A program made the translations under genes and the position numbers. DNA of 64,000 nucleotides, from NCBI RefSeq assembly GCF_002917925.1, contig NZ_PPFE01000002.1, positions 434,001 to 498,000 on the forward strand, in the 5' to 3' direction. This document shows positions 35,031-43,008 of the stretch, piece by piece; position 1 is the stretch's first letter, and every line of letters starts with the position of its first letter. This DNA is from Roseovarius confluentis (lineage in GTDB: Bacteria > Pseudomonadota > Alphaproteobacteria > Rhodobacterales > Rhodobacteraceae). The notes beneath the pieces are model-generated. The model saw nothing but the letters and a program-made list of their open reading frames with translations. It was not told where the DNA came from and searched no databases.

Positions 35031-38000
35031 TCAGCCCAGTTCGGCCAGCCGGTCGAGGGCGGCGCGCAGCTTGCTTTCTTCCTCTTCCCGGGCGGCGAGG
35101 TTTTCGCGGGCTTCCTCGACCACCTCCTCGGGGGCGCTTTCGACGAATTTGGGGTTGTTCAGCCGGCCGCGCAGGCCGCCCAGTTCCTTTTCCAGCTTGC
35201 CGAGGGTTTTTTCCAGCCGCGCCTTTTCCTCTGCCACGTCGATGACGTCGGCCAGGGGCAGGCCGAAGCTGGCGCCCTCGGCGGGGATGGTGATGCAGCC
35301 CTTGGGGAAGCTGTCGACGACTTCCAGCGCCTCGATCCGGGCAAGGCGCTTGATCATCGTGGCGTTGTTGTCCCAGGCAAGGCGCGCGGATTTCGAGAAC
35401 TCGGTCACGAGGAGTGGCGTGTAGAGTCCCACGGGCACGTGCACTTGCGCGCGCGCGGAGCGGACCGAGTCGATCAGGGCGATGACCCAGTTCATCTCGG
35501 CATCGGCCTCGGCGTCGATCAACTCGTCGCCATAGGTGGGCCAGTCGGCGTGGATCAGCATGCTTTCGCGCTTGGCCAGTGTGCCCCAGAGCTCTTCGGT
35601 GATGAAGGGCATGATGGGGTGCAGCAGGATCAGGCACTGGTCGATGACCCAGGCCATGGTGTCTTGCGTCTCACGCTTCACCTCGCCCGTGCCGTCGAGC
35701 AGGAGCGGCTTGGAGAATTCCACGTACCAGTCGCAGACCGTGCCCCAGACGAAGGCATAAAGCGTGTTGGCGGCATCGTTGAAGCGATACTGCGAAAGGG
35801 CCGTATCGACGAGCGCCTTGGTCTTGGCGGTTTCGCCGAGAATCCAACGGTTTACGGTCTGTTTCGGCTGCGGGATCGCGCCGGTGCTGCCGACCGCCTC
35901 GTTCATTTCGGCGAAACGGGCGGCGTTCCAGAGCTTGGTGCCGAAATTTCTATATCCTGCAATGCGTTGCGGCGACAACTTCAGGTCGCGGCCCATGGCC
36001 GCCATGGCCGTCAGGGTGAAGCGGACGGCGTCGGCGCCGTAATCGTCGATCAGTTCCAGCGGGTCGAGCACATTGCCAAGCGACTTGGACATCTTCTTGC
36101 CCTTCTCGTCGCGCACCAGCGCGTGGACATAGACGTCCGAGAACGGCTTTTCGCCCACGACGGCGTATTGCATCATCATCATCCGGGCGACCCAGAAGAA
36201 GATGATGTCGAAGCCGGTGACCAACACGCTGGTGGGAAAGTATTTTTCCAGCTCGGGGGTCTTTTCGGGCCAGCCCAGTGTGCCGATGGGCCAGAGGCCC
36301 GACGAGAACCAAGTGTCGAGCACGTCGGGGTCGCGCCAGACCGGGTAGACGAGATGCGTCGGGTCCTGGCTGGCGGTGTAGTCGGCGAGGCTGGAGGCAA
36401 GCTGATGCAGGGCATCCTCGCGGTCCTTCGCCTCGACCACGGTCATGGATTGCAGGGGCGTGGGCAGGTCGGTGAGCTGCGCCGCGAAGGCTTGTGCGGT
36501 GGCCTCGAAATCGTGGCCGCATTCCATCAAAGGTGCGAAGTGGCTTTCGTTGAGAACGTCAAGCATTTCAACAAGATCGAGGGCCCCGTCGCCTTCGGCA
36601 TCGCGGAAGTCCGGTGCGGCAAGGTCGAACCCGTACCAGACCGGAATCTGGTGCCCCCACCAGAGCTGGCGCGAGATGCACCACGGCTCGATGTTTTCCA
36701 GCCAGTTGAAATAGACCTTGCGGTCCTGCTCGGGCAGGATGGTGACCTCGCCGGATTTCACCGCCTCGATGGCGGGGCCGACGATCTTGTCGGTGGCGAC
36801 GAACCACTGATCGGTCAGCATCGGCTCGATCACGACCTTCGAGCGGTCGCCAAAAGGCTGCATGATCGGCTTGTTTTCCACAAGCGGCACGGTCTCGCCT
36901 TGATCATTTTCAACATTGACCGCGAGACCCTCGTCGGTGATCTGCCGGACGACCTTTTCGCGCGCCTCGAAGCGATCGAGGCCCCGCAGATCGTCGGGGA
37001 CGAGATTGATCGTGTCGGCCTCGGCCTCGGTCAGGGTGCGCTCGCCCTTGGCCACGGCCATGGCGATCTCTGCCATCCTGGCGTAAGGCGCGCCGTCGTC
37101 GCGCATCGCGCCCTTGGTGTCCATCAGGCGGTACATCGGGATGCCGCCGCGCTGCGCCACGCCGTAGTCGTTGAAGTCATGCGCGCCGGTGATCTTGACC
37201 GCGCCCGAGCCGAAATCGGGATCGGGATAGTCGTCGGTGATGATCGGAATGAGGCGGCGATGCTCTTTCGGTCCGACCGGAATTTCACAGAGTTTTCCGA
37301 CGATTGGCGCGTACCGTTCATCTGACGGGTGAACCGCCACCGCGCCGTCGCCCAGCATGGTCTCAGGCCGCGTGGTGGCGATGGAGATATAGTCGCGCTC
37401 TTCCTCGAGGGTAACGTTTCCGTCCTCGTCCCGCTCGACATACGTATAGGTCGCGCCGTCCGCGAGGGGGTACTTGAAGTGCCACATGTGGCCCGGGGTC
37501 TCGATATTCTCGACCTCGAGGTCTGAAATGGCAGTTTCGAAATGCGGGTCCCAGTTGACCAGCCGCTTGCCGCGATAAATGAGGCCCTTCTCGAACATGT
37601 CGACGAAGACCTTGATGACCGCGTCGTGGAAATTGCCCTCCTCGCCCTCGGGGGCCGAGGGGGCGCCGGACATGGTGAACGCCTCGCGCGACCAGTCGCA
37701 GGAGGCGCCGAGGCGCTTCAGTTGCCCGATGATGGTGCCGCGCGACTTGATCTTCTGCTGCCAGACGCGCTTTTCGAACTCCTCACGGCCCATTTCCGTG
37801 CGCGTGGGCTCGCCATTCGCGGCCATGTCGCGCTCGGTTACCATCTGGGTGGCGATGCCGGCGTGGTCTGTGCCGGGCTGCCACAGCGTGTCGAAGCCGC
37901 GCATCCGGTGCCAGCGGATCAGGATGTCCTGCAACGTGTTGTTGAAGGCATGACCCATGTGCAGCGACCCCGTCACGTTCGGGGGCGGGATCATTATGGA

Positions 38001-38117
38001 ATAGGTCTCGGCCCCTAGCTTGGCGTTGGCGCCGGCCTTGAAGGCCCCTGAGGTTTCCCAGGCTTCGGAGAGGCGCGGTTCGGCCTCGGCTGCGTTGAAG
38101 GTCTTTTCCATCGCCAT
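35031..38117 (-). CDS. valS: Valyl-tRNA synthetase
   Basis: The 1028-residue class I synthetase has the HIGH-like motif [31 protein letters not shown], an editing domain between them, an anticodon-binding domain and the C-terminal coiled coil (about 960-1028: [26 protein letters not shown]...). It charges tRNA-Val and hydrolyses Thr-tRNA-Val. ATG 38117 (MAMEKTF) or 38111 is the likely start; the longer frame from 38165 runs into the promoter region. Coding is intact throughout. Confidence 0.96.
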   Translation of the reverse strand: MAMEKTFNAAEAEPRLSEAWETSGAFKAGANAKLGAETYSIMIPPPNVTGSLHMGHAFNNTLQDILIRWHRMRGFDTLWQPGTDHAGIATQMVTERDMAANGEPTRTEMGREEFEKRVWQQKIKSRGTIIGQLKRLGASCDWSREAFTMSGAPSAPEGEEGNFHDAVIKVFVDMFEKGLIYRGKRLVNWDPHFETAISDLEVENIETPGHMWHFKYPLADGATYTYVERDEDGNVTLEEERDYISIATTRPETMLGDGAVAVHPSDERYAPIVGKLCEIPVGPKEHRRLIPIITDDYPDPDFGSGAVKITGAHDFNDYGVAQRGGIPMYRLMDTKGAMRDDGAPYARMAEIAMAVAKGERTLTEAEADTINLVPDDLRGLDRFEAREKVVRQITDEGLAVNVENDQGETVPLVENKPIMQPFGDRSKVVIEPMLTDQWFVATDKIVGPAIEAVKSGEVTILPEQDRKVYFNWLENIEPWCISRQLWWGHQIPVWYGFDLAAPDFRDAEGDGALDLVEMLDVLNESHFAPLMECGHDFEATAQAFAAQLTDLPTPLQSMTVVEAKDREDALHQLASSLADYTASQDPTHLVYPVWRDPDVLDTWFSSGLWPIGTLGWPEKTPELEKYFPTSVLVTGFDIIFFWVARMMMMQYAVVGEKPFSDVYVHALVRDEKGKKMSKSLGNVLDPLELIDDYGADAVRFTLTAMAAMGRDLKLSPQRIAGYRNFGTKLWNAARFAEMNEAVGSTGAIPQPKQTVNRWILGETAKTKALVDTALSQYRFNDAANTLYAFVWGTVCDWYVEFSKPLLLDGTGEVKRETQDTMAWVIDQCLILLHPIMPFITEELWGTLAKRESMLIHADWPTYGDELIDAEADAEMNWVIALIDSVRSARAQVHVPVGLYTPLLVTEFSKSARLAWDNNATMIKRLARIEALEVVDSFPKGCITIPAEGASFGLPLADVIDVAEEKARLEKTLGKLEKELGGLRGRLNNPKFVESAPEEVVEEARENLAAREEEESKLRAALDRLAELG

Positions 38118-38354
38118 GATGCGGGTCCCGTGATCGGAAAATGAGGTCTTGGCCGGAATACCCAAATGGCAGGGCGAGGGAAAGACGCGGGCGGCATTTT
38201 CTTGGGGTGCGGCGCGGCGGGGTTGGGCGGAACAATCTAAAGGTAAACAAAAAAATCAAAATAAACCTTAGCGGGAATCGCTGACTTACGTAAGGTTAGC
38301 CCATTGGTGCGAGTGACAGATGGGTTCATTTCAAGCAAACGAAGGGTTTTTCAG

Positions 38355-39965
38355 ATGATGATAACGAGATTCACCGGACCGTCGGCCATTCTGGCCGCAG
38401 TTGCGGGACTGGCGGCGCTGCCGGTTCAGGCGCAGGACGGGCCGAACGGATTGCAGAAATTCATGCTGTACCGCAGTTTCGTGCAGGATGCCGACACCTG
38501 CGCGGTCACGGTCGAGAACGGCACGGCCGCAATCGCCGGGATCAACGCGGTGTCGGGGGCGGCGACCTGTCCCGATGCCTTTGCATGGGCGCAGCTGACC
38601 AACGCGGTGGCCGCCGAGTTCTGGACCTGGGGGATCGACCAGACGATCTGGCCCGAGAGCCCGCTGCCGCTGTGCAGCGCGGAGGTGACCAGCAATTGCT
38701 GCGATCCCGACGCGGCGCCGGTGCAGGGGGATCAGCCGACTCAATGCCCGGTTTTCAGGGCGGATTATGATCCGATCAGCCCGCTGCCCGCGACGCCCAA
38801 CGGCAAGCCGGCGCAAGGGGTGATCAATCACAGGGGCCTTGTGCCCGCCGACGAGATCGACCCCGGGCGGCTGCTGCGGGACCTGGAGCTGGAGCTGGTG
38901 TTCCGCAACAAGTCGATGACCGACTACATCTATCGAAACGACCTTTATTCCCGCGAGGGGCTGGGCGCGCGCAACCGGGCGCAGAACGCGGCGATCAAGG
39001 CGGGCGACATCGCGGGCGCGCATGCGCTGGAGGTGCGATTCCCGATCGACGCGGTGATGGTGAAGGCGGATTTCCTGCACCAGGATATCCTGATGGACCA
39101 GGGTCTTATCCAGGATATCGACGGCAGCGACGTGCCGAACAACCCTGATTATCCCTACCTGACCGTCTACCTGGACGGCGATGGCGGGGAAGAGCAAGTG
39201 CCGGGCTATTACTACATGCTGGCGATGACGAACGCATCGAAGGACCTGCCGACGTGGCACTGGTACGCGATGGAGCATGTCGCCAACCAGGGACGCTGTG
39301 ATTACATCGGGTGCAATGACAGCTTTGGCTACGACGCGAACCCCACGGCGCAGGCGGGCGCGAATTTCGGCACCGGGTTCATCCCGCCGAAGATCGAGCT
39401 GAACGACGACAAGGTGACGGGGAATGACCCGCTGTTCGTGAGTGGCGAGGTCTATGACCCAGCCGAGACGGGCGAGGAGATCACGGCGGAGTTGCAGGCG
39501 CTGTTCCAGGAGATGGGCATCGCCACGGCAGCCACCGATCCGGACCCACGGACGATCAGCGCCGAGGATCCGGCGTGGAAGAACTATCGCCTCAAGGGCA
39601 CCCAGACCTCGTTCACCACGGCGACGGGGCTCCCGACGGGCACCGGCGCCACGATCACCGAGGGCGGGTTCGTCAATTCGGCCAGCTGCACGACCTGCCA
39701 TTCGCAGGCGGCGGCGGACGAGGACGGCACCTCGACCCTGGCCGGTGTGGGCGCGGGCTGGCGGCCCAACCTGCTGGGCTATCAGCAGGTGGAAATGGGC
39801 ACGCCCAATCCCAGCTGGTTCTACGGCGTGGGCGGACCCACGGTGACGGCGACGCAGGTGGATTTCATCTGGGGCATCCTGAACGCTGCCTGCCAGGACC
39901 CGGCGGGCAACCACGGGACCTGCACCAGCTATCCCGACGCGCCGACGATCGCATCGACGGACTAG
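38355..39965 (+). CDS. Secreted single-heme cytochrome c-like protein of unknown function
   Basis: The 536-residue protein has a signal peptide (MMITRFTGPSAILAAVAGLAALPVQAQ) and one heme-c site CTTCH near residue 445, inside a short segment SASCTTCHSQAAADEDG. The large N-terminal part contains extra cysteines (CSAEVTSNCCDPD and QCPVF) and aromatic motifs such as WHWYAMEHVANQGRCDYIGCNDSFGYD. I do not recognise a family. It is likely a periplasmic redox or heme-dependent enzyme. It stands alone, divergent from valS and convergent with the HD protein, so no partner is suggested by context. Confidence 0.75.
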   Translation: MMITRFTGPSAILAAVAGLAALPVQAQDGPNGLQKFMLYRSFVQDADTCAVTVENGTAAIAGINAVSGAATCPDAFAWAQLTNAVAAEFWTWGIDQTIWPESPLPLCSAEVTSNCCDPDAAPVQGDQPTQCPVFRADYDPISPLPATPNGKPAQGVINHRGLVPADEIDPGRLLRDLELELVFRNKSMTDYIYRNDLYSREGLGARNRAQNAAIKAGDIAGAHALEVRFPIDAVMVKADFLHQDILMDQGLIQDIDGSDVPNNPDYPYLTVYLDGDGGEEQVPGYYYMLAMTNASKDLPTWHWYAMEHVANQGRCDYIGCNDSFGYDANPTAQAGANFGTGFIPPKIELNDDKVTGNDPLFVSGEVYDPAETGEEITAELQALFQEMGIATAATDPDPRTISAEDPAWKNYRLKGTQTSFTTATGLPTGTGATITEGGFVNSASCTTCHSQAAADEDGTSTLAGVGAGWRPNLLGYQQVEMGTPNPSWFYGVGGPTVTATQVDFIWGILNAACQDPAGNHGTCTSYPDAPTIASTD

Positions 39966-39974
39966 CGCGCCAAG

Positions 39975-40001
39975 GTCGCGCCCCGGGTGACGGGGCGCGA
40001 C
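39975..40001. terminator. Bidirectional terminator hairpin
   Basis: An 11-bp perfect stem (GTCGCGCCCCG and complement) with a five-base loop sits between two convergent genes; a short T-run (gtttc) follows on the plus strand. Confidence 0.65.
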
Positions 40002-40005
40002 GGTT

Positions 40006-40626
40006 TCAGCCGCGTTCGGCGGCTATCTCCGGATTGACCAGCGGTTCGCGCGCGCCGGGGCGGATGACGTCCGGGTCGTAGGGCGTGCGGGCGAAGACCT
40101 CTTCGACCATGGGCGCGAAAAACTCGAGCGGCAGGGTGTCGTAGCCGGGATCGAACGAGGCCTGGTCCCAGCGTTCGCAGAATTCGGCGCAGTCGTCGAA
40201 ATAGGCGTGGCCGGCGTGGCGGTCGCGCTTGTTCGGGTCGGCGCCGTCGAGGTGGTGGCCGTAGTATAGCATCTGGAAATCGCCATGGGTGGCGACGCAC
40301 CATGTGACCTGTTCGCGCACGAAGGGTTTCAGGATCGTGGCGGCGTATTCGTCGTGATTGTAGGGCGCGTAAATGTCGCCGATATCGTGCAGTAGCGCGC
40401 CCACGACCCAGTCGATATCGGCCCCGTCGCGCCAGGCACGGGTGGCCGATTGCACCGAATGGCCCAGCCGGGTGATCTGGTAGCCTGACAGGCTTTCGTC
40501 CAGTTCGACCAGCGCCTTGAGCAGGCGCTGCGCGGTATGCTTGGTGTGGTCGATCTCGTGGGCGGTCAGGAATTCGTAATCTTCCCTGGTGCCGTCCTTC
40601 ATCTGGGTGAAGCTGACCTTGTCCAA
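40006..40626 (-). CDS. HD-domain protein, possibly PhnZ/TmpB-like oxygenase
   Basis: The 206-residue protein has an HD metal-binding core: HSVQSATRAWRDGADIDWVVGALLHDIGDIYAPYNHDEYAATIL, followed by VATHGDFQMLYYGHHLDG. The order H...HD...H...H plus the SVQSATRA helix resembles the PhnZ/TmpB group of mixed-valent di-iron oxygenases as well as HD phosphohydrolases. Unlike simple HD hydrolases it has the H-SxQ-A pattern before HD. Substrate unknown; no phosphonate genes nearby. Start ATG 40626. The upstream divergent region contains a G12 tract. Confidence 0.8.
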   Translation of the reverse strand: MDKVSFTQMKDGTREDYEFLTAHEIDHTKHTAQRLLKALVELDESLSGYQITRLGHSVQSATRAWRDGADIDWVVGALLHDIGDIYAPYNHDEYAATILKPFVREQVTWCVATHGDFQMLYYGHHLDGADPNKRDRHAGHAYFDDCAEFCERWDQASFDPGYDTLPLEFFAPMVEEVFARTPYDPDVIRPGAREPLVNPEIAAERG

Positions 40627-40684
40627 TACGCCGGACCTCCTTTGCTTTTGCCGCCATGCTAGGCGCAGGGCGCGGGAGTGGAAA

Positions 40685-40696
40685 GGGGGGGGGGGG
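40685..40696. repeat. 12-G homopolymer in a divergent promoter
   Basis: A run of 12 G lies 59 bases from the HD gene start and 80 bases from the inositol monophosphatase start. Mononucleotide runs of this length slip easily and can tune promoter spacing, but alphaproteobacteria are not known for heavy use of this. It may also be error-prone in sequencing. Confidence 0.6.
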
Positions 40697-40775
40697 CGCG
40701 CTGGCGCTTGCGGCCTCTTGCGGTGCGCGACCGGCGCGCGTATACGCGCGGCCTGACCCCAAAGGAGCCCGAGAC

Positions 40776-41564
40776 ATGCCCGGCAGTGCCAATCTCAACA
40801 TCATGCTGAAAGCCGCACGCAAGGCGGGGCGGTCGCTGGTCAAGGATTTCCGCGAGGTCGAGAACCTTCAGGTCAGCATGAAGGGCGCGGGCGATTTCGT
40901 CAGCCGCGCCGACATCGCGGCCGAGGCGATCCTTAAAGAAGAGCTGATGGGCGCGCGGCCGACCTATGGCTGGCTGGCCGAAGAGGGCGGCGGCGAAGAG
41001 GGCAAGGACCCGACGCGGCGCTGGATCGTGGACCCGCTGGACGGGACGACGAATTTCCTGCACGGGCTGCCGCATTGGTGTGTTTCGATCGCGCTGGAGC
41101 ACAAGGGGCAGGTCGTGGCGGGGGTCATTTTCGACGCCGCCAAGGACGAGATGTTCCTGGCCGAGAAGGGCGAGGGTGCGTTCATCAACGAAAAGCGCCT
41201 GCGGGTGTCGGGCCGGTCCAAACTGATCGAGTCGATCTTTGCCACCGGCGTGCCCTTCGGCGGGCGCGGCGACCTGCCTGCGACGTTGCAGGACCTGGCG
41301 CGGCTGATGCCGACCTGCGCGGGCGTGCGGCGCTGGGGGTCGGCGGCGCTGGACATGGCCTATGTCGCGGCGGGCCGCTACGAAGGGTTCTGGGAGCGCA
41401 GGCTGAACGCCTGGGACATTGCGGCGGGTGTCATCATCGTGAAAGAGGCCGGCGGCTTCGTCGAGTCGCTGACGCCCGGGGGCGAACTGTTGGAAGACGG
41501 GAACGTGGTCTGCGCCAACGAGGCGATTTTCGACAAGTTCGCCGGGATCATCCGCAATACCTGA
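40776..41564 (+). CDS. suhB: Inositol monophosphatase family protein
   Basis: The 262-residue enzyme shows EEGG (metal ligands Glu), WIVDPLDGTTNFLHG (the D-P-L-D-G-T motif) and RLNAWDIAAGVIIVKEAGG (last Asp ligand), all needed for Mg-dependent phosphatase activity on inositol-1-phosphate and related sugars. E. coli SuhB also takes part in rRNA antitermination. ATG 40776 follows AAAGGAG. It is convergent with the GFA gene across a REP-like element. Confidence 0.93.
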   Translation: MPGSANLNIMLKAARKAGRSLVKDFREVENLQVSMKGAGDFVSRADIAAEAILKEELMGARPTYGWLAEEGGGEEGKDPTRRWIVDPLDGTTNFLHGLPHWCVSIALEHKGQVVAGVIFDAAKDEMFLAEKGEGAFINEKRLRVSGRSKLIESIFATGVPFGGRGDLPATLQDLARLMPTCAGVRRWGSAALDMAYVAAGRYEGFWERRLNAWDIAAGVIIVKEAGGFVESLTPGGELLEDGNVVCANEAIFDKFAGIIRNT

Positions 41565-41573
41565 GGCCGGTCT

Positions 41574-41663
41574 AGAGCGTTTCCTGGACACACTGGATCG
41601 CTTTTCACTGCCTCTTGAGAGGCAAAAAGCGATGCATGTTTCAGACTGACCCGGAAACGCCTT
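41574..41663. repeat. REP-like nested inverted repeat
   Basis: Outer arms GCGTTTCC (41577-41584) and GGAAACGC (41653-41660) enclose an inner double hairpin: ATCGCTTTT/AAAAGCGAT (41597-41605/41625-41633) around GCCTC-TTGA-GAGGC (41610-41623). The AGCGTTTC end matches the element at 28071-28184. It lies between two convergent genes and can serve as terminator. Confidence 0.7.
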
Positions 41664-42036
41664 AGGTCTTTTTCGCGTCCGAGGGGTGGTTGACGCCGTC
41701 TTTCCACGGGATCGGCTCGTGGTCTGCCGGGTTCTGGCCGTCGATGCAGCCGAGATTGACGCCGTACTCGGTTGGGTCCGAGCGGCGCTGGTGGTGCGTG
41801 TAGATCCCGCAGGTCTTGCAGAAATAGTGCTGCGCCGTGCCGGTGCCCCAGGTGTAGAGGCTGAGGTTGTCGGCGCCTTGGGTGATGGTGAGGCGGGACA
41901 GGGGCACGCTGATATTGGGGGCCGCGCGGCGACGGCAGTACGAACAGGTGCAGCGCATCGCGCCCTGGATGGGCCCGTCGATATCGACGGTGAAGCGCAC
42001 GGCGCCGCAATGGCAACTGGCCGTGTGCAGGGTCAT
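41662..42036 (-). CDS. GFA/CENP-V domain zinc protein
   Basis: The 124-residue protein has the GFA zinc motifs: CHCGAVRF (first C-x-C), CTCSYCRRR (C-x-C-x2-C) and FCKTCGIYTHH (C-x2-C). Members bind glutathione or S-hydroxymethyl-glutathione, but most are uncharacterised, so formaldehyde detoxification is only a possibility. Its ATG overlaps the rhomboid stop by four bases, so the two are coupled. The protein is soluble. Confidence 0.88.
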   Translation of the reverse strand: MTLHTASCHCGAVRFTVDIDGPIQGAMRCTCSYCRRRAAPNISVPLSRLTITQGADNLSLYTWGTGTAQHYFCKTCGIYTHHQRRSDPTEYGVNLGCIDGQNPADHEPIPWKDGVNHPSDAKKT

Positions 42037-42779
42037 TTGCGTGTGACCTTGGGGATGTTCGTGCGGCTGAGCTTGTATTTCGCTTCCGGGTGGGGCGGAT
42101 GGCCCTCGGTGCGGTCCCAATAGGCGGGGCCGCCGCGGCGCAGGAAGAGCGGCAGGGTCAGAATGAGCCCGGCCACGAAGCCGCCCGCATGGGCCCAGTA
42201 GGCCACGCCGCCATCATCCGCGCTGCTGCCGGCGCCGCCGAAAAGCTGGAAGAAGAACCAGAGGCCCAGCATGATCCAGGCCGGGACCGAGATGATGCGG
42301 ATGATGAAGACGAGAAAGATGAAGATGTCGATCTTGGCCTTGGGGAACAGGAGCAGGTAGCCGCCCATCACCCCGGCGATGGCGCCCGAGGCGCCGACCG
42401 TGGGCACCTGGCTGAGCGGCGCCGAAACGAGTTGCGCGCCGCTGGCGGCAAGCCCGCAGGCGAGGTAGAAGAGGAGGTAGCCCACATGGCCGAATTCCTC
42501 TTCCATGTTGTCCCCGAAGATCCACAAAAACAGCATGTTGCCGGCAAGGTGCATCCAGCCGCCGTGCAGGAAGGTGGAGGTGATCAGCGTGCTGTAAGTG
42601 CCTTCGCTGGTGACCCGCGCCGGGACCATTGCCCAGTCGTAATAGAACACCATCAACGCGCGCGGATCGCCCGAGAGCGCGGGGAAGTAACTGAGGAAGA
42701 TCCCGATATTGAGGATCATCAGCCCGTAGGTGACGAATGGGATACGCCCCGAGGGGTTATGGTCGCGTATGGGGATCAT
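42033..42779 (-). CDS. Rhomboid family intramembrane serine protease
   Basis: The 248-residue membrane protein has the rhomboid signatures: HLAGNMLFLWIFGDN (HxxxN of TM2), VGASGAIAGVMGGYLL (GxSG nucleophile) and VAYWAHAGGFVAGL (catalytic His). It cuts transmembrane proteins within the bilayer. The basic C-terminal tail is cytoplasmic. ATG 42779 is chosen; upstream frame sequence passes through palindromic DNA. The gene precedes and overlaps the GFA gene. Confidence 0.92.
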   Translation of the reverse strand: MIPIRDHNPSGRIPFVTYGLMILNIGIFLSYFPALSGDPRALMVFYYDWAMVPARVTSEGTYSTLITSTFLHGGWMHLAGNMLFLWIFGDNMEEEFGHVGYLLFYLACGLAASGAQLVSAPLSQVPTVGASGAIAGVMGGYLLLFPKAKIDIFIFLVFIIRIISVPAWIMLGLWFFFQLFGGAGSSADDGGVAYWAHAGGFVAGLILTLPLFLRRGGPAYWDRTEGHPPHPEAKYKLSRTNIPKVTRK

Positions 42780-42837
42780 TGACGCAAGGTGGCCGCGCGC
42801 CGCGGGAAGGTCAAGCGCGCGCGTGCGGCCGGGCGGG

Positions 42838-42904
42838 CAGAATTTGCGCAAATTCTGATTTGGAAAATTTGTATTTTCCAATCCATTTTCTGCGCAGAAA
42901 ATGG
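42838..42904. repeat. Three adjacent palindromes upstream of rhomboid gene
   Basis: A perfect 20-bp palindrome (42838-42857, core AATTTGCGCAAATT), a 9-bp-stem hairpin (42860-42881, TTGGAAAAT/ATTTTCCAA) and a perfect 22-bp palindrome (42883-42904, core TTTTCTGCGCAGAAAA) lie in tandem in AT-rich DNA. Both outer ones share the centre TGCGCA. They could be binding sites for a dimeric regulator or REP-type structures. Confidence 0.8.
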
Positions 42905-42934
42905 GCGCGGTGGTCTTGGCGAGGTGTCATACGT

Positions 42935-42968
42935 CATATCCCGCGCCCGTGGCGGGCGGCGGGATATG
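42935..42968 (-). terminator. Hairpin downstream of putA
   Basis: Stem CATATCCCG/CGGGATATG extends through CGCCCG/CGGGCG with one bulged base, about 40 bases after the putA stop. It is preceded on the minus strand by copy 2 of the 29-base element. Confidence 0.65.
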
Positions 42969-42994
42969 AGTATTTTCAGCAAGAAAAAGCCGGG
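42966..42994 (-). repeat. Dispersed 29-base 3'-UTR element, copy 2 (after putA)
   Basis: This copy differs from 34997-35025 at one base (C for A). The adjoining hairpins are different in sequence, so conservation is limited to this stretch. Confidence 0.8.
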
Positions 42995-43008
42995 GCGCCG
43001 GCCTTTGC

